Source: Lentihominibacter butyricus (GTDB lineage Bacteria > Bacillota > Clostridia > Peptostreptococcales > Anaerovoracaceae). From it: 54,964 nucleotides of DNA. Positions 16,058 through 24,600 of this stretch are shown one piece after another. The stretch is from assembly GCF_025567305.1 (NCBI RefSeq), contig NZ_JAOQJP010000015.1, positions 1 to 54,964 of the forward strand, in the 5' to 3' direction. A program made the position numbers and the translations under genes. Each line of letters starts with the position of its first letter. The first letter of the stretch is position 1. Under the pieces are notes generated by a model. It was not told the origin of the DNA. It ran no database searches and saw nothing but the letters and a program-made list of their open reading frames with translations.

Positions 16058-16925
16058 AAATGTAACAAAACAATACGGAGAAGTAAATGCTGTTAATAAA
16101 GTGAATTGTGTTATGGAAAAAGGAATTTATGGACTGCTTGGAGTAAATGGAGCAGGAAAGACCACATTAATGCGTATGCTTTGTACGATTGTTCAACCAT
16201 CAGAAGGACAAATATTATGGAATGGTAAAGATATATGGAAACTAGGAGGTGAATACCGAGAAGTTCTGGGATATTTACCACAGGATTTTGGATATTATCC
16301 AGATTTGACCGTATATGATTATATGATGTACATTTCTTCTATAAAAGGGTTAAAAATGCCGTTTGCCAGAAAAAAAGTGAAGCAATTATTAAATCAAGTA
16401 GGAATGGAAAAATTTAGTAAAAGAAAAATGAAGAATTTGTCTGGAGGAATGGTTAGACGTGTAGGAATAGCACAGGCGATGTTAAACGATCCGCAAATTC
16501 TTGTCCTGGACGAACCTACCGCTGGATTAGACCCGAATGAAAGAATACGTTTTCGTAATTTAATTAGTGAATTGTCGGAAGAACGTTTGGTGCTTTTGTC
16601 TACACATATTGTATCGGATATTGAATACATTGCGAATAACATTATGTTAATGAAAGATGGAGAACTTTTTTATGCAGGTACTGCGGAAGATTTAGTATCT
16701 TCTATGAAAGAAAAGGTATGGCAATGTAATGTTTCGAGAAATATGATAGACAAATATATGAATGAATATTTGGTTGGAAATATAAAAACAACAAAAACCG
16801 GAGCAGAGCTTAGAATTATTTCAATAGAAAAGCCAACAGAAGATGCTGTGGCTGTAGAAAAAAATCTGGAAGATGCATTTCTATTTTATTTTGGAGAAAA
16901 ATCGGAGGAAAAACGAGATGCTTAA
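16041..16925 (+). CDS. ABC transporter ATP-binding protein (CcmA/ABC-2 type)
   Basis: A 294-residue ATPase; the start at 16041 follows TTGGAGG and overlaps the end of the preceding gene. It has Walker A GVNGAGKTT (about 34-42), signature LSGGMVRR, Walker B ILVLDEPTAGLD and the H-loop STHIVSD. About 75 extra C-terminal residues follow the ATPase core, as in drug- and bacteriocin-export ATPases of the ABC-2 branch. Its last codons overlap the ATG (16918) of the permease that is now split by the inner element, so the intact transporter is probably not made. Confidence 0.92.
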   Translation: MKLEFKNVTKQYGEVNAVNKVNCVMEKGIYGLLGVNGAGKTTLMRMLCTIVQPSEGQILWNGKDIWKLGGEYREVLGYLPQDFGYYPDLTVYDYMMYISSIKGLKMPFARKKVKQLLNQVGMEKFSKRKMKNLSGGMVRRVGIAQAMLNDPQILVLDEPTAGLDPNERIRFRNLISELSEERLVLLSTHIVSDIEYIANNIMLMKDGELFYAGTAEDLVSSMKEKVWQCNVSRNMIDKYMNEYLVGNIKTTKTGAELRIISIEKPTEDAVAVEKNLEDAFLFYFGEKSEEKRDA

Positions 16926-16974
16926 ATTAGAATTAAAACGAATTTTTTCAAAGAAAATTAGATATGAATTTTGA
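16918..16974 (+). pseudogene. 5' fragment of the ABC-2 permease, cut by the inner ICE
   Basis: ATG at 16918 overlaps the ATPase 3' end and opens MLKLELKRIFSKKIRYEF; a TGA formed by the ICE end then stops it. The N-terminal pattern is typical of ABC-2 permeases. The remainder lies at 47550-48712. Joining 16918-16972 to 47550-48712 gives exactly 406 codons in one frame. Confidence 0.85.
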
Positions 16975-16996
16975 TTATCTTTTTAGAAGTTCTTAT

Positions 16997-17038
16997 ATGC
17001 CGGTATAGCCCGTATTTACAGGCTTTTCCGGCATTTTT
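16997..17038 (+). terminator. Terminator at the ICE left end
   Basis: ATGCCGG (16997-17003) pairs with CCGGCAT (17028-17034) and nested AGCC/GGCT, followed by TTTTT. It would stop read-through from the split sigma-ABC operon into the integrase gene region. Confidence 0.65.
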
Positions 17039-17092
17039 CGTATCGGAAGAAACTCACATATATTTTTATATCCGCTTAGGTTTTTGCTTTCA

Positions 17093-17130
17093 AAAGTAGT
17101 AAAGAAGTAGTAAAACCTTGATTTACTACT
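17093..17130. repeat. Left integrase arm-binding repeats
   Basis: AGTAGTAAA occurs twice in direct orientation (about 17095-17103 and 17105-17113) and once inverted (TTTACTACT, 17122-17130) next to the int stop codon. The same motif recurs near the right end (47468-47489). This matches the arm (DR2-like) sites of Tn916-family integrases. Confidence 0.6.
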
Positions 17131-18322
17131 AAGCTGCTATCCGCAGCATTTCAGCTTTTGCGCTGTCGAAAGTAGCGTGTGCGTAATAGTTCAGCGTCAT
17201 AGTAATGTTGGAATGTCCCATAATGTACTGTAATGCTTTCGGGTTCATTCCGGCATTTGCCATGTTGGTACAGAACGTATGACGTAAGGTGTGCGGTGTC
17301 ATTACTTTCGGTAGAGCTTCCTCATGGTACTTGTTGTACTTCTTTGCAAGCCCCCTAAACATACCGTCATAATTGGTAGCTGTTTTCGGGTAGCCGTCCC
17401 GGTTGAGGAAAAGGAAGTTGCTGTAACCGTCAATAGTAACAGCTTTTGCACCCCTGCGCCGTTTCAGCACTCGGTTAAATGCTTCATATACTTTTTCGCT
17501 CATTGGAATTTGACGAATACCGCTTTTCGTTTTTGGTGTTTCAATGTAATATCCTGTTTCCGCACTTCTTAAAAGTTGGTGGTCTACATTGATTATCCTA
17601 TTCTCAAAGTTAATGTCAGTATCGGTCAGCCCGCAAAGTTCAGAGATACGAAGCCCTGTCCCAAGCAAAATAATAAGCTCATCATAATACTTCTGATAAA
17701 CTTTGTCATTTTGAGCAAAGGACAAAAAACTTTCTTCCTGCGCTGGTGTTAGCGGAACCTTTGGTTCTGTATCATCTTCAATGACAGTGTTTAACTGGAA
17801 GTCAAAAGGATTTTTCCTTATGCAATCGTCCTGTATCGCTGTGTAAAAGGCAGCTTTCAAGGAACGCTTGTCATTACTGATAGTCTTATAGGAAATTCCT
17901 TTTTCTTTCATGCGGATTGCCCATTCTTTCGCGTCGGACAGCTTCACGCTGTCAATCGGGCAGCCCCCAAGTTTATCTTCTTCCAGTAGCTTCATCAGCC
18001 GCTTGCGTCCGTTTTTCGTATTGTACCTTACATTTCCCCGGTGGCGTATCTGCTTTGCATAAAGTTGGCAGACCGTCATTTTCTTGCCTATGGTGTCTAT
18101 CCCGTCGTCAAGGTCTTTCTGTATCTCTTTTACCTTTTCTCGTAGGGATATATCCTCACGCTTTCCGGCAGGGGTCTTGTCCGTAGGTACTAACTTCCAC
18201 GCATACACAAACTGCGGATTACCAAAGGTATCTATATATTTGTAAGCATATCTTCCGTCTTTTCTCTGGCTCTCTCCCGACCGCAAAACTCGATTTTTGC
18301 TGTCACGTCTTTTCTTTGACAT
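17129..18322 (-). CDS. int: Tyrosine integrase, Tn916/Tn1549 family
   Basis: A 397-residue integrase with an N-terminal AP2-like arm-binding domain (about 1-70), a SAM-like core-binding domain (about 85-180) and a catalytic domain. The catalytic residues are visible: Arg in GTGLRISEL, His-x-x-Arg in TPHTLRHTF, His in IMGHSNITM and the Tyr in LNYYAHA. It excises and integrates the element through strand exchange across 5-6 bp coupling sequences. It lies at the extreme left end, preceded by xis, as in Tn916. Its stop codon overlaps an arm-type repeat. Confidence 0.95.
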   Translation of the reverse strand: MSKKRRDSKNRVLRSGESQRKDGRYAYKYIDTFGNPQFVYAWKLVPTDKTPAGKREDISLREKVKEIQKDLDDGIDTIGKKMTVCQLYAKQIRHRGNVRYNTKNGRKRLMKLLEEDKLGGCPIDSVKLSDAKEWAIRMKEKGISYKTISNDKRSLKAAFYTAIQDDCIRKNPFDFQLNTVIEDDTEPKVPLTPAQEESFLSFAQNDKVYQKYYDELIILLGTGLRISELCGLTDTDINFENRIINVDHQLLRSAETGYYIETPKTKSGIRQIPMSEKVYEAFNRVLKRRRGAKAVTIDGYSNFLFLNRDGYPKTATNYDGMFRGLAKKYNKYHEEALPKVMTPHTLRHTFCTNMANAGMNPKALQYIMGHSNITMTLNYYAHATFDSAKAEMLRIAA

Positions 18323-18402
18323 TTTTCAATGCTCCTTTCCAAGACGGAAAGAGCCTTGATATGCTTATCCCATTATAGCACATTCAAGGCTCAATTTCAC
18401 TA

Positions 18403-18606
18403 TCAGATTGTGTCTATGGTATCAATCATTTTTTCAAACTGTTTGCGCTTGATTTGAATACGGTTGCCGTTCATAATAACCCACCCGGCGGCAGGATTTT
18501 CCTCGGCTAATTTACGCAGCTTGTTTTCTCCGATACGGAAGTATTTAGCTGCTTCATCTATCGTAAGCGTGTATTTTTCCCAAATAGGCACGTCGGCGTT
18601 ACTCAT
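18403..18606 (-). CDS. xis: Excisionase, Tn916 Xis family
   Basis: A 67-residue protein (IWEKYTLTIDEAAKYFRIGENKLRKL) with the winged-helix fold of Tn916 Xis. It binds next to the element ends and favours excision with Int. The start follows AAGGGGG. It sits 80 nt upstream of int on the same strand, the conserved arrangement. Confidence 0.92.
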   Translation of the reverse strand: MSNADVPIWEKYTLTIDEAAKYFRIGENKLRKLAEENPAAGWVIMNGNRIQIKRKQFEKMIDTIDTI

Positions 18607-19015
18607 AGTATCGTCCCCCTTTCAATATTAGGAAAAGTGAATAGTAAAAGGGGCTTTAATCGGACGGCTGTTAGCACAACCTCGCGGGAGTTCCACCCCT
18701 GCCCGTTAAGGCAGCTCTACCCAATGCCTGCGACGCTTTTAACGCTCGGACTATGGCTATAAAGGCTTGTCTACCCTTAGTGCGTGTCGTCGCCCACAAG
18801 CCGCTACACTTGTTCCCCGGCGTGGTGGTGGTCGCTCGACTTTCTCCAATAGAAGAAAAGCGTCATGGCGCACCTGCCGTATGGCTCAACGCAAAAAGGA
18901 CGTATCCGATTTGCCCTATACTGCGTCGCCGTTATCTTGCGTCGCTTTCTTTGTCAAAGAGCAAGTAAGGTCAAGTCAACAGGCAGCGGAAAGGGGGACG
19001 CTGCTTGTGGTTATC
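18607..19015. other. 409-nt gap without a convincing gene between xis and the Orf8-like gene
   Basis: G+C-rich sequence, unlike the A/T-rich spacers elsewhere. Short frames exist on both strands, but none has a ribosome binding site or a recognisable product. Several short repeats of the type GCGTCG occur. Tn916-like elements carry a gap at this place; it may be a promoter/leader for xis-int or an RNA. No known family is recognised. Confidence 0.5.
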
Positions 19016-19267
19016 TCAAACCTTGAATGAAAGGACAGCCCGCATAAGACGCGAACGCAAGCGGTCGCGTATATCCTCATCTATGCCCCAATAGATATTT
19101 CCGCGCTCATCACGCAGCTTTCGCATAGACAGGGACGCTATGTAGCTTTCGTAATGCTGTACGACAATGTTCATAGCTTCCGGGTCGCCCTTAGTAGCGG
19201 CTATGATTACCGGGTAAGGCAACAAGCCGCGTTCGTCCTGTTCTGATTTACTAATCTGTGCAGTCAT
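19016..19267 (-). CDS. Tn916 Orf8-like helix-turn-helix protein
   Basis: An 83-residue protein whose YPVIIAATKGDPEAMNIVVQHYESYIASLS segment is the conjugative-transposon HTH domain related to the N-terminus of sigma factors (the Orf8 family). It overlaps the 3' end of the sigma-like gene by 17 nt. In Tn916, Orf7 and Orf8 together activate transcription of xis, int and, after circularisation, the transfer genes; the same role is inferred here. Confidence 0.88.
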   Translation of the reverse strand: MTAQISKSEQDERGLLPYPVIIAATKGDPEAMNIVVQHYESYIASLSMRKLRDERGNIYWGIDEDIRDRLRSRLMRAVLSFKV

Positions 19268-19691
19268 AGGCTTTTTCCTCCAAATAGCGTTTTAACAGCT
19301 TCATTGAGCTTGTCCGACGGGACTGTACCGTTGTCCTTGACAGATTACAAAACTTTGCAATCTCGCGTTCGCTCATGTCAAAGAAATAATACAGCAGTAC
19401 GGTTTCCCGCTTTTCTTCCGGCAAACTGTGCAGGGCTTCGGCAAGCAGCTTCGCAGTAATTTCTTTGCCGCCGACAACGAAAGACTGTTCTGCTTCATCA
19501 TCTGCAAAATACTCGTCGCAGACGTAGAGCTGTTTTTCTTCCAGTGGCGACAGGTCAGAAAAAGTAACCTCGCGTAATTGTCGCTGCTTTGTGTCCCTGT
19601 GGGCATTCATAGCTTCTCGCTTCAACGCCAGTTTGCAAAAGCCGTTAAAAGCACAACGGATTTGCCATTGGGTACGAATAGGCTCGTTCAT
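19251..19691 (-). CDS. Tn916 Orf7-like sigma-70 family regulator
   Basis: A 146-residue protein with a C-terminal sigma region 4: HSLPEEKRETVLLYYFFDMSEREIAKFCNLSRTTVQSRR. Region 2 is missing and supplied in effect by the Orf8-like partner downstream, the split-sigma arrangement known from Tn916. The start follows AAAGGAGGTGAGA. The upstream 200 nt contain hairpins and a leader ORF that could attenuate its expression. Confidence 0.9.
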   Translation of the reverse strand: MNEPIRTQWQIRCAFNGFCKLALKREAMNAHRDTKQRQLREVTFSDLSPLEEKQLYVCDEYFADDEAEQSFVVGGKEITAKLLAEALHSLPEEKRETVLLYYFFDMSEREIAKFCNLSRTTVQSRRTSSMKLLKRYLEEKAYDCTD

Positions 19692-19758
19692 GTTCTCACC
19701 TCCTTTCGCTGCCGCGAAAGCGGTGGAGTTTGAAATGTCCCCTTTCGTAAACCCTCAA

Positions 19759-19790
19759 ACCAACGCACTTCAAAATGGACGTTGGTTTTA
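19759..19790 (-). terminator. Hairpin upstream of the Orf7-like gene
   Basis: AAACCAACG (19759-19767) and CGTTGGTTT (19782-19790): a 9-bp perfect stem, with A/T-rich flanks on both sides. It sits between the leader ORF and the Orf7-like start and could serve as an attenuator. Confidence 0.5.
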
Positions 19791-19828
19791 GAAATTTTTT
19801 GAAAAAGTTTTTTGATAAAATACAAAAT

Positions 19829-19857
19829 GCGCCCGTCTGCAAATTGCAGACAGGCGC
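19829..19857 (-). terminator. Strong hairpin, likely attenuator
   Basis: GCGCCCGTCTGCAA pairs with TTGCAGACAGGCGC with one mismatch (a 14-bp stem with a one-base loop, or 12 bp with a larger loop). On the minus strand it is followed by ATTTTGTATTTT. It lies 42 nt beyond the leader ORF stop. Confidence 0.6.
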
Positions 19858-19898
19858 AAAGGAATTATCAAAAGTATATGTATGATTTGTGAGTTCAT

Positions 19899-19976
19899 CT
19901 ATGTAGCCAGAATAACCCGTTGGCGGGTAATGGCTTTTTTTGATAACAGTCTATTAGGGCATAGGAAAAAGGACAT
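19899..19976 (-). CDS. 25-residue leader peptide ORF
   Basis: ATG at 19976 lies 7 nt after a perfect AAGGAGG, unusually strong for so short a frame. The peptide starts MSFFLCPNRLL and ends TRQRVILAT. The 3' half of the ORF forms a stem (AGCCA/TGGCT enclosing ACCCG/CGGGT, 19905-19935), and two more hairpins follow before the Orf7-like gene. This is the layout of a translation-controlled attenuator. RQR fits the R/K-X-R/K motif at which macrolide-bound ribosomes are known to stall, but that link is inference. Function is not established. Confidence 0.6.
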   Translation of the reverse strand: MSFFLCPNRLLSKKAITRQRVILAT

Positions 19977-20053
19977 GACGATACCTCCTTGATACCGCCA
20001 TGTCTTTATCTAGTAGGAGAGTTATCGTTAGAATTTAGATAGATAAAAAGAAA

Positions 20054-20080
20054 CGGCGGCTCTGAAAATCAAAGCCGCCG
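20054..20080 (-). terminator. Terminator of the BceAB-RS-type cargo operon
   Basis: CGGCGGC (20054-20060) and GCCGCCG (20074-20080) pair, extended by inner bases, and on the minus strand the stem is followed by TTTCTTTTT. A second hairpin, CGACGGC/GCCGTCG (20116-20122, 20134-20140), precedes it. Confidence 0.75.
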
Positions 20081-20183
20081 AAATAGAATAGGCGCGTGAA
20101 AACCTGTCTGCGTTGCGACGGCTTTTTTTCTTTGCCGTCGTCCGGCAGATGTTCTATACTATGTCAATTTCAAAAATTTCTCA

Positions 20184-20681
20184 TTATCCTTTATTACTTT
20201 TTTGTTTTGTCTTATGTAAAAGCAGGATAACCAAAACAGAAATAGCTATACTGCATAGAATATATGTCCAATTAAAATATGATAGATTTATTAAATTCTG
20301 TGCTGATTGATTTTTAATGAAGTTTGTATATGGTGCGTTACTCTTAATCGCTTCCATAACTCCTACAACATTTATCGGTCTTAAATTGTATAAGTACGCA
20401 CCAAATAAATATATTGCTGCTTTTTCAACGACCGACGGTATTAAAATAGCCAATGCAGCAAGCCATAATTGACATTGCTTGTGGGATTTCTGTAAATATA
20501 ACGCCCCAAAAAGATAGGGCAATATCGCAAGGCAACAGCCCAAGAGGACAATATTCTGATGAAGCCCAAAGAGGGCAAAGAATATGCGGATAAAAAGATA
20601 CGTTCCAAATATAATTAACCAATCAATGAGCAAGCTTTTTATTGGCGTGTGCTTTTTTACTATTTCATTCTGTAACTGCAT
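20184..20681 (-). CDS. Uncharacterised membrane protein of the BceAB-RS cargo operon
   Basis: A 165-residue protein with about four hydrophobic segments (near residues 18-36, 43-62, 70-92 and 140-160). The start at 20681 follows GGAGGTAGTGAA. It is the last gene of the ABC-permease-regulator-kinase operon, 22 nt after the kinase. The family is not recognised. Small membrane proteins in such operons can tune sensing or immunity; that is an inference from position. Confidence 0.7.
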   Translation of the reverse strand: MQLQNEIVKKHTPIKSLLIDWLIIFGTYLFIRIFFALFGLHQNIVLLGCCLAILPYLFGALYLQKSHKQCQLWLAALAILIPSVVEKAAIYLFGAYLYNLRPINVVGVMEAIKSNAPYTNFIKNQSAQNLINLSYFNWTYILCSIAISVLVILLLHKTKQKSNKG

Positions 20682-20703
20682 TTCACTACCTCCCAAATAG
20701 ACG

Positions 20704-21732
20704 TTACACTTTTGGAAACGTCAAGGTTACGGTTGTTCCACCGTATGAATTGTTTTTAAGCTCCACCGTGATAAATAAGTCAGTTGCCATTTTCTGAACA
20801 AGGTATAAGCCCATACCTGTAGAACGACTAAGGTAACTGCCCGTATCTCCGGTAAACCCCTTGTCGAAAACAAAGGGTAAGTCAGACAATGGTATGCTTG
20901 TGCCGTTGTCTTTGATAGATAAAGAAATCTGTTCACTATTCATACTATCAGCTATGGAAAATATGAGCCGTGGGGCAAGGTTGTTTCCCACATATTTCAC
21001 ACTATTACTGATTATCTGTCCTAAAATGAACATCAGACCTTTTTTGTCAGAAATCACTTGATAATCGTTTTCGGTATATTCAATAGAAAATCCGGCTTCT
21101 TCAAGAAGCGTTAAATTATCTTCAACTGCTTCACGGCAAGTTCCAAGAATTGAAAGCGACTCAAAAGAGTAATCCTTATGTGTAGCCCCAAGCCTTGAAA
21201 AGTATAGAATTTGTTCTATATCCTGTCGGGTATGGTCGCGTACATAAAGCATACGAGTATGAACCAAAGGGGACATTTCATCTTTTCGATTATCCAGTAG
21301 CAAGGTCATAAGGGATAGTGGTTTTTTGATTTCATGCACCCAATTTTCAACATAGTGTTCATAGTCTGTAACTGTAATTTTCTGTTCGTTGATATATTCT
21401 TGCTGCGTCCTCAAATGTTTTCCCAATTCACAGATAAGAGGGCGTATTACAGCGGGAACAGCTTCACACAGTAAGTATTCGTTGGTATCGTCCGGCTCTA
21501 ATAGAAAACGCCGAAAAATAGCGTCTGCCTTGTTACGTTTTCTGATTGATATAGCAAGAGGAATAGCAAGTGCGGCAAATGACACAAAAATTATCAATGC
21601 AGCATAATTTATAAAATAATCAGGGTTAGCCAACCAAGCAAGAAATATAAAGAACAAGTCCAAACAGGCAAGTGTAATAATCCATACCCGGTTAGAGGAA
21701 ATATAGATTAAAAGTATTTTCAACTTATTCAT
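20704..21732 (-). CDS. Intramembrane-sensing histidine kinase (BceS-like)
   Basis: A 342-residue kinase with two membrane segments (about 13-34 and 41-62) joined by a very short outside loop, the defining layout of BceS/GraS-type kinases. The H-box His is H133 in ENWVHEIKKPLSLM; the N-box (ISNSVKYV) and the G boxes (KDNGTSIP, STGMGLYLV) are present. It senses through the BceAB transporter rather than by binding drug itself. Its start overlaps the regulator stop by ATGA (21729-21732). Confidence 0.93.
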   Translation of the reverse strand: MNKLKILLIYISSNRVWIITLACLDLFFIFLAWLANPDYFINYAALIIFVSFAALAIPLAISIRKRNKADAIFRRFLLEPDDTNEYLLCEAVPAVIRPLICELGKHLRTQQEYINEQKITVTDYEHYVENWVHEIKKPLSLMTLLLDNRKDEMSPLVHTRMLYVRDHTRQDIEQILYFSRLGATHKDYSFESLSILGTCREAVEDNLTLLEEAGFSIEYTENDYQVISDKKGLMFILGQIISNSVKYVGNNLAPRLIFSIADSMNSEQISLSIKDNGTSIPLSDLPFVFDKGFTGDTGSYLSRSTGMGLYLVQKMATDLFITVELKNNSYGGTTVTLTFPKV

Positions 21733-22412
21733 AAGCGCACCTGCTCTTTCAAGCGGTAGCCTTGACCGCGCACTGTTTCTATACGTTCTTCAAGACCAAA
21801 TTCACGAAGCGTTTTTCGCAGCCGAGTAAAATTTACTTGTAATGCATTTTCGTCTATAAATTCTTCTGTTCCCCATAGTCTAATGCATAATTCTTTTTTA
21901 GAAACAATCTTAGGGCTATTTTTCAAGAGAGCAAGTAATATTTTTCCTTCGTTCGGTGGCATAAGGTAAGAGCTATTCCCTACATAAATTGTAAAGGTAT
22001 TCGGGTCAAGTAAAAAACCACCTCCATCAAGTAACCCTTGCTGTACCTGTTCTTCTTTACGTCGAAGAAGATTTTTAATTCGGGCAAGTAAACGTGACAT
22101 ATTACAAGGTTTTGTTAAATAGTCATCAGCCCCCAAGTCTAATGCGTGCAGTTCGTCCTGCAATTTATCTCTTGCAGTCAATACGAGTACCGTACCAATC
22201 TGTTTAGCTTTCAACTCTTTACATATTTCAAAACCCGAACGAAAGGGAAGATTGATGTCAAGCAAAATTAAGTCGGGAAAATATGCTGCTATTTCTGATA
22301 CTGCGTTTTCAAAATCCGATAATCCAATCGTATCATATCCCGATTTTTCTAATAAGTTCAACAGTTCTTCTCGCATATAAACATCATCTTCAACCACAAC
22401 TATCTTTGCCAA
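21729..22412 (-). CDS. OmpR-family response regulator (BceR-like)
   Basis: A 227-residue regulator starting at a TTG (22412) placed 8 nt after AAGGAGG; the ATG at 22433 sits upstream of that site and is not favoured. The receiver shows the acidic pair in VVEDD, phospho-acceptor D52 (LILLDINLPF) and K101 (DYLTKPC). The C-terminal winged helix ends RGQGYRLKEQ. It probably activates the bceAB-like genes through the inverted repeat at 25447-25463. Coupled to the kinase by an ATGA overlap. Confidence 0.92.
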   Translation of the reverse strand: MAKIVVVEDDVYMREELLNLLEKSGYDTIGLSDFENAVSEIAAYFPDLILLDINLPFRSGFEICKELKAKQIGTVLVLTARDKLQDELHALDLGADDYLTKPCNMSRLLARIKNLLRRKEEQVQQGLLDGGGFLLDPNTFTIYVGNSSYLMPPNEGKILLALLKNSPKIVSKKELCIRLWGTEEFIDENALQVNFTRLRKTLREFGLEERIETVRGQGYRLKEQVRL

Positions 22413-22449
22413 TATGTCCGCCTCCTTTCCCATAATATTTATAAGCCTG

Positions 22450-24600
22450 TTAAGAATTGGGCTTGTAATTGAGCTTTCCTATTTCACGATTAGCTGTTCG
22501 AGCAACAGCCACACCGTAAATTACCATAACAAGAACAACAATAACAGCCATAGCAATTAAAAGAGGATAGGACTGTTCAAGGTGTGCCGCTCCTGAATAT
22601 AAATATAGCTGCATGGCATATATCCCTACTGCTCCGCTGATACACGCTAATATAAGAGGAAGCAGGAAATACCATAATACTTGTTGGTTGATAGAACGCT
22701 TAATTTGTTCACGTCGTGCTCCTAAAATAGAGAGTGTTAGATACCTTGATTTTGTAGTTTGCATTTGCGTCAAGAATTGCAGGGCAAGTAATGCACACGC
22801 AATAATCAAAAACATAAATCCCATGTATAGTGTTGTATAACTTCCGGAAATAACATAAAATAATTGTCGCCCAAAATTATTAAGATAGCTTTCGTAATAT
22901 AGACCAGATGGTTTTAACAAATCACGAGCTTCCATAATCGGTAACATTAAACCTTTTGTTTCAACAAGTTCATTAGGAATACAAAAGTTCCAATAAACCA
23001 TACAAGTGTCTGAATTTACAAATTCTGAATATATCTCATCTGAAACAATCAATGCAGTTATAATCTTGATATTTTCATCTGCGGTCAACCCTTTCATCGG
23101 TACAGAGGGAACAAGATAAAATGGTCTTTCGTTGATAGAAAGCAACGCTTCATTATTCGCCTGTGCGTCTGCTGCAATTTGATTTAACAGTGTAACCGTT
23201 TCATCTTGAGCATTACCTAAAAAATCTGGGTTGAGATAATAGACAACTTCATTGTTCCCAAGGCTAATCTGTTTTTCTCCCGCGGCATCCAATAACCGAT
23301 TATAGGAAGATACAGGAAGCAAATAAGGAGAAGAACTACCAGTATCAATAAGACCTAAAAGGTTTAAGGCAGCAGGTTGGTCGGAGCCAAAACTATACAT
23401 ACCATCTTCTTGTGTGGCAGGGTCTACTACATCTTGAGGTAAATGCTGCACGATTTGTTTCCTAAATTTCGACCAATCAACAGGAGAACTTATCCCATCC
23501 GAAGCAGTGGATTTTATATTTCCTATTTCCATACGGTTCAGATTTGATACATAAGGACGAATTTGTTCGTTGGAAAGATACTTCTCAACAATTTGGTCGT
23601 TGCCCATTACAGTAAAGTCATAAACAGAAGTACCTCGTGTCAATTCACTTCCATATGACATTATGCGCACTGAGCCGTCGGTAATTAACATAATAGTAAG
23701 CATCATCAGAATGGACGCTACGCTGATTGAAATATATTTATTAACGACATTTTCATGCAACTGCCGTAAAGTAAATACATAAAGTCCTCTTGTGGCTTTG
23801 TGTTTTATAGAAGCTGCCCATATACTCAAAATTCTTGCAAGTCCTCGAATAAATAGAATTGTTCCGATAATTCCAAGTAAAACGGCAATAAGCAGCATTG
23901 CCCCACTCGCAGCCATAAAATGCTCTACAACAATCCAGTACGCGACAAGCAAAATTACGGTGCCTATAGCAAACGATACGAAACTTACATATGGATTCCC
24001 TGTGCGTTGCTTTTTCGCCATCTCTCCATAAACAAGTTGATGTAGCTCTTTACGGAACAGCTTTCCGCATAGAACAAACAATGCTACAAACTGAATAATC
24101 AAGAAGCCTAACGATGTGAAAATAGCGGCACTTACAGAAAAACTTAATTGGTGTGTAATGATACCATGCCCTACTAAACGCGCGGTTGTAAGACTTATAG
24201 CTTCGGATAAAAAGCCACCGCATACAAGCCCTCCTAAAAGAGCTAAAAACGACGTGATTAGCCCCTCTGTCATTATTTGAATAAATAATTTAATCTTTGT
24301 CATTCCAAACATCAAATAAAGCCCCAGTTCTCGACTACGACATTCAAGTTGATATTTGTTTGCAAATACTACGAGAAAGAACACAAATAATAAAGCACAA
24401 AGATAAACCGTCGGTAAAAGATTAGTAAGCAACCGTTCTACTGCGTCGCTCTCAATTTCACTTAAAAAACGTATTACGTCCTGTTGTCCAAGAGAAAGCA
24501 CTATATAAAACATTGCTACGGCTGTTATCATTGTCAGAAAATAAATTAGGTTTTCGCTACGGCTCCGTTTGGCGTTTCGCCATGTGAGATTAAAGAACAT
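22450..24600 (-). CDS. BceB-like FtsX permease
   Basis: A 716-residue permease. The ATG at 24600 has the best spacing from GGGGGAGG and overlaps the ATPase 3' end by 11 nt. It has about ten membrane segments with one large outside domain of roughly 200 residues between the seventh and eighth (about residues 310-580), which is diagnostic of BceB/VraG permeases that bind bacitracin-like or lantibiotic complexes. It starts with MFFNLTWRNAKRSRSENLIYF, close to the family N-terminus. It works with the ATPase upstream and signals to the kinase. Confidence 0.93.
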   Translation of the reverse strand: MFFNLTWRNAKRSRSENLIYFLTMITAVAMFYIVLSLGQQDVIRFLSEIESDAVERLLTNLLPTVYLCALLFVFFLVVFANKYQLECRSRELGLYLMFGMTKIKLFIQIMTEGLITSFLALLGGLVCGGFLSEAISLTTARLVGHGIITHQLSFSVSAAIFTSLGFLIIQFVALFVLCGKLFRKELHQLVYGEMAKKQRTGNPYVSFVSFAIGTVILLVAYWIVVEHFMAASGAMLLIAVLLGIIGTILFIRGLARILSIWAASIKHKATRGLYVFTLRQLHENVVNKYISISVASILMMLTIMLITDGSVRIMSYGSELTRGTSVYDFTVMGNDQIVEKYLSNEQIRPYVSNLNRMEIGNIKSTASDGISSPVDWSKFRKQIVQHLPQDVVDPATQEDGMYSFGSDQPAALNLLGLIDTGSSSPYLLPVSSYNRLLDAAGEKQISLGNNEVVYYLNPDFLGNAQDETVTLLNQIAADAQANNEALLSINERPFYLVPSVPMKGLTADENIKIITALIVSDEIYSEFVNSDTCMVYWNFCIPNELVETKGLMLPIMEARDLLKPSGLYYESYLNNFGRQLFYVISGSYTTLYMGFMFLIIACALLALQFLTQMQTTKSRYLTLSILGARREQIKRSINQQVLWYFLLPLILACISGAVGIYAMQLYLYSGAAHLEQSYPLLIAMAVIVVLVMVIYGVAVARTANREIGKLNYKPNS

